Positions 44,201 to 44,756 of a DNA stretch of 44,756 nucleotides are shown one piece after another. The stretch is from VGWB01 sp964480945. GTDB taxonomy: Bacteria > Bacteroidota > Ignavibacteria > UBA10030. The position numbers and the translations under genes are program-made. The stretch covers positions 1 to 44,756 of the forward strand of contig CAYZRX010000027.1 in NCBI GenBank assembly GCA_964480945.1, read 5' to 3'. Position 1 is the stretch's first letter. Each line of letters opens with the position of its first letter. Below the pieces are notes generated by a model that saw only the letters and a list, made by a program, of their open reading frames with translations, was not told the origin of the DNA and did no database searches.

Positions 44201-44446
44201 GAAGGTGTAGGGATTGCCGGGGATGCCCGCAGCGGCAATGGCACGACCTGCCCTGAATGGTCCGACGAGCCTCCATTGCATGGCCGAATATTCTTGTTCC
44301 GGAACGGTCTGCGCGGCAGCCGTGGCGACAGCGAGCGCGAAGAGGATCACTGTTTGTACGGCCGCAAATCTCCAGGGCCGAGGGGCCGCTCTGTGACCCT
44401 TTCGAGCAGCTCGTGAGAGAACAGAAAAGAACGACGATGGTCTCAC
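41201..44446 (-). CDS. Exported BNR/sortilin-like repeat protein
   Basis: This 1081-residue secreted protein is built from many BNR (Asp-box) repeats of the type SxDGGxxW, for example KSTDGGAHWKHLG, RTTDGGQSWSQVL, RSDDGGQTWELRT and VSFDDGENWQSL. They predict tandem beta-propellers like those of VPS10/sortilin or sialidase-type proteins. A signal peptide, TVILFALAVATAAAQ, follows a long basic N-terminus. A C-terminal domain with helical segments ends the protein. The GTG at 44446 has AAAGG 9 nt upstream; a GTG at 44491 is possible. Proteins of this kind are common in Bacteroidota and Acidobacteria and often annotated as glycosyl hydrolases, but no glycosidase catalytic residues are evident. 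Function is unknown. Confidence 0.9.
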   Translation of the reverse strand: MRPSSFFSVLSRAARKGHRAAPRPWRFAAVQTVILFALAVATAAAQTVPEQEYSAMQWRLVGPFRAGRAIAAAGIPGNPYTFYFGSVDGGVWKSTNAGLTWEPISDGQMNPSIGALAIAPSDPKVLYVGTGEADLRSDITYGDGVYKSTDGGAHWKHLGLEDSRHIGRVLIDPRNSDLVLVAAVGHAYGPNKERGVFRTTDGGQSWSQVLLKGSDIGAVDLASDPANPAVVYATTWAPRRTPWSQYQPNEGPGGAIYKSTDEGITWSEVGGHGLPAKPYGRIGVAVAAGSRGAVVYALMDAAKGGTGLYRSDDGGQTWELRTKDPNVTSRMWYFAGITADPQQPNIIYVANRSLMRSTDGGRTFTVIKGSPGGDDYHFLWVDPENDQRMIVASDQGTCVSVDDGRTWSSWYNQPTGQFYHVITDNQFPYRIYGAQQDMGTTSITSRSDFGLITFRDWYSVGAGESGYIAPDPLNPNIVYGGSSYGGVFRFDRTTGQSHVISPNLLASFGTPAPLQRFRFTWTSPIVFDRRYPRILYLGAQVLLRTRDGGLHWQPISPDLTGAQKNMAGKSGPPTIDDASSRGWGVIYTIAPSPLRDGLMWVGTDDGLVQITKDGGRHWQNVTPSGLPPWSKISVIEASPFDAGEAYAAVDRHRLDDFAPYIYKTKDYGQHWTRADKGIGMDSFVRVVRSDLTKKGLLYAGTETGVFVSFDDGENWQSLQLNLPTVSVRDLAVHGNDLVAGTHGRAFWVLDDLTPLQQMNTKALESEAFLFRPQRAIRLRRSEIRDTPLPPEFPHGTNPPNGAIIDYHLGATPQSPITLDILDGSGNLVRRFSSADQPEPPGRPPYFMTEWLPRFEPLTMRAGHNRFVWDLRYAPPDTRQYGYTIAAIAGSGTEREPQGPLVLPGKYQVKLTVGDHVSTQTLEIVMDPRARVSAGALKDQLALAVDVWNAMADYQALGLAVDSLRHQLTALQRKQDLDAQLRSALRSVETAATSIRDSLRRSGFSGLETEVMSADREPTQEMRDAFRVLKTKLSDAENQWKRLAAGDVVRLNKSLEQLGVSQVNVAGTSAWHLKVKSSRGRL

Positions 44447-44468
44447 TACTCTGTACCTTTCGTGATGA

Positions 44469-44672
44469 CTAGACCCTATCTCAAAAACCACTCTTCAGTC
44501 AGGCTGAGCGAAGTCCGGCGAAGTCCCGCCTTTCAGGGATTCCGCTCCTGAGCGGGATTCGGAAAGCGGAACCGTCCCTTCAGGAGAAGCCTGCCCTGAG
44601 CGAAAAATGCCTCCTTCGACTCCGCTCAGGATGACATTTTTCTTTCTAGATGATTTTTGAGATGAGTCCTAG
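44469..44672. repeat. MITE-like element with 19-nt inverted ends
   Basis: The left end CTAGACCCTATCTCAAAAA (44469-44487) pairs with the right end TTTTTGAGATGAGTCCTAG (44654-44672); 15 of 19 positions match. Inside are a second inverted pair (GGCTGAGCGAAGTC near 44502 against GACTCCGCTCAGGA near 44619) and a hairpin CCGCTC-CT-GAGCGG at 44542-44555. The 204-nt interior has no reading frame, as expected for a miniature inverted-repeat element. It lies just upstream of the BNR gene. Confidence 0.55.
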
Positions 44673-44756
44673 CTCTCGGTGCTTGCGTGGCCGATCCTCC
44701 CTTTTCATCATGCAATTCAGCAGAGCGTGACAAGCCAGTGCCGTTTCCATAAAGTG
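44673..44756. other. Right edge of window
   Basis: This 84-nt edge holds no gene start, repeat or RNA that I can support. Confidence 0.3.

Overview
The window reads as a chromosomal segment from a moderately GC-rich, Gram-negative-type bacterium. The best guess for lineage is the FCB group, near Bacteroidota/Ignavibacteria. This rests on the Ser/Thr kinase with a TolB-like plus TPR sensor half, the exported BNR/sortilin-like protein, the NapC/NirT-type multihaem cytochrome, an IS200-like transposase remnant flanked by short palindromes, and TCCCTAACGGGA-type palindromes. The lineage call is inference; no rRNA or marker gene is present. No tRNA, rRNA, CRISPR array or intact mobile element was seen.

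Layout. (1) 1-5145: the end of an OPT-family peptide/metal transporter (+), a membrane Ser/Thr kinase (-), a decayed IS200-like transposase tail among palindromes, and a seven-haem NapC/NirT-like membrane cytochrome (-). (2) 5270-8378: a plant/fungal-type P-type H+-ATPase and a HEAT-repeat protein (-). (3) 8449-26371: a long minus-strand run, transcribed in the order mgtE, glgE, treS-maltokinase, glgB, treZ, GH57/DUF3536, treY, exported trehalase. Four of its junctions overlap by ATGA or are 1 nt apart. (4) 26633-33231: two MscS channels bracket a second trehalose block, in the order DUF5752 gene, treT, otsA-otsB fusion. (5) 33887-36116 (+): a DHH phosphoesterase followed 4 nt later by a diadenylate cyclase fused to a YbbR-like domain, a probable c-di-AMP/nucleotide module. 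(6) 36144-40813 (-): a CLC chloride protein, a small MscS-related membrane protein, and an amino-acid permease fused to two universal stress protein domains. (7) 41201-44446 (-): a large exported BNR-repeat protein with a MITE-like inverted-repeat element at its 5' side.

How the genes fit together. Four trehalose-forming routes are encoded within about 24 kb: OtsA/OtsB (UDP-glucose plus glucose-6-P), TreY/TreZ (from alpha-glucan), TreS (from maltose) and TreT (NDP-glucose plus glucose). Opposite them are TreS-maltokinase plus GlgE, which turn trehalose back into alpha-glucan, GlgB, which branches it, and an exported trehalase. The region therefore encodes a near-closed trehalose/alpha-glucan cycle. 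The surrounding genes are mechanosensitive channels, Mg2+ and Cl- transport, an amino-acid permease with stress domains, a proton pump and a c-di-AMP-type cyclase. Together this looks like an osmoadaptation and carbon-storage island. The most promising under-described parts are the GH57/DUF3536 protein coupled between treZ and treY, the DUF5752-treT pair, an exported trehalase resembling fungal neutral trehalase, and the cyclase-YbbR fusion paired with a DHH protein, both with altered signature residues.
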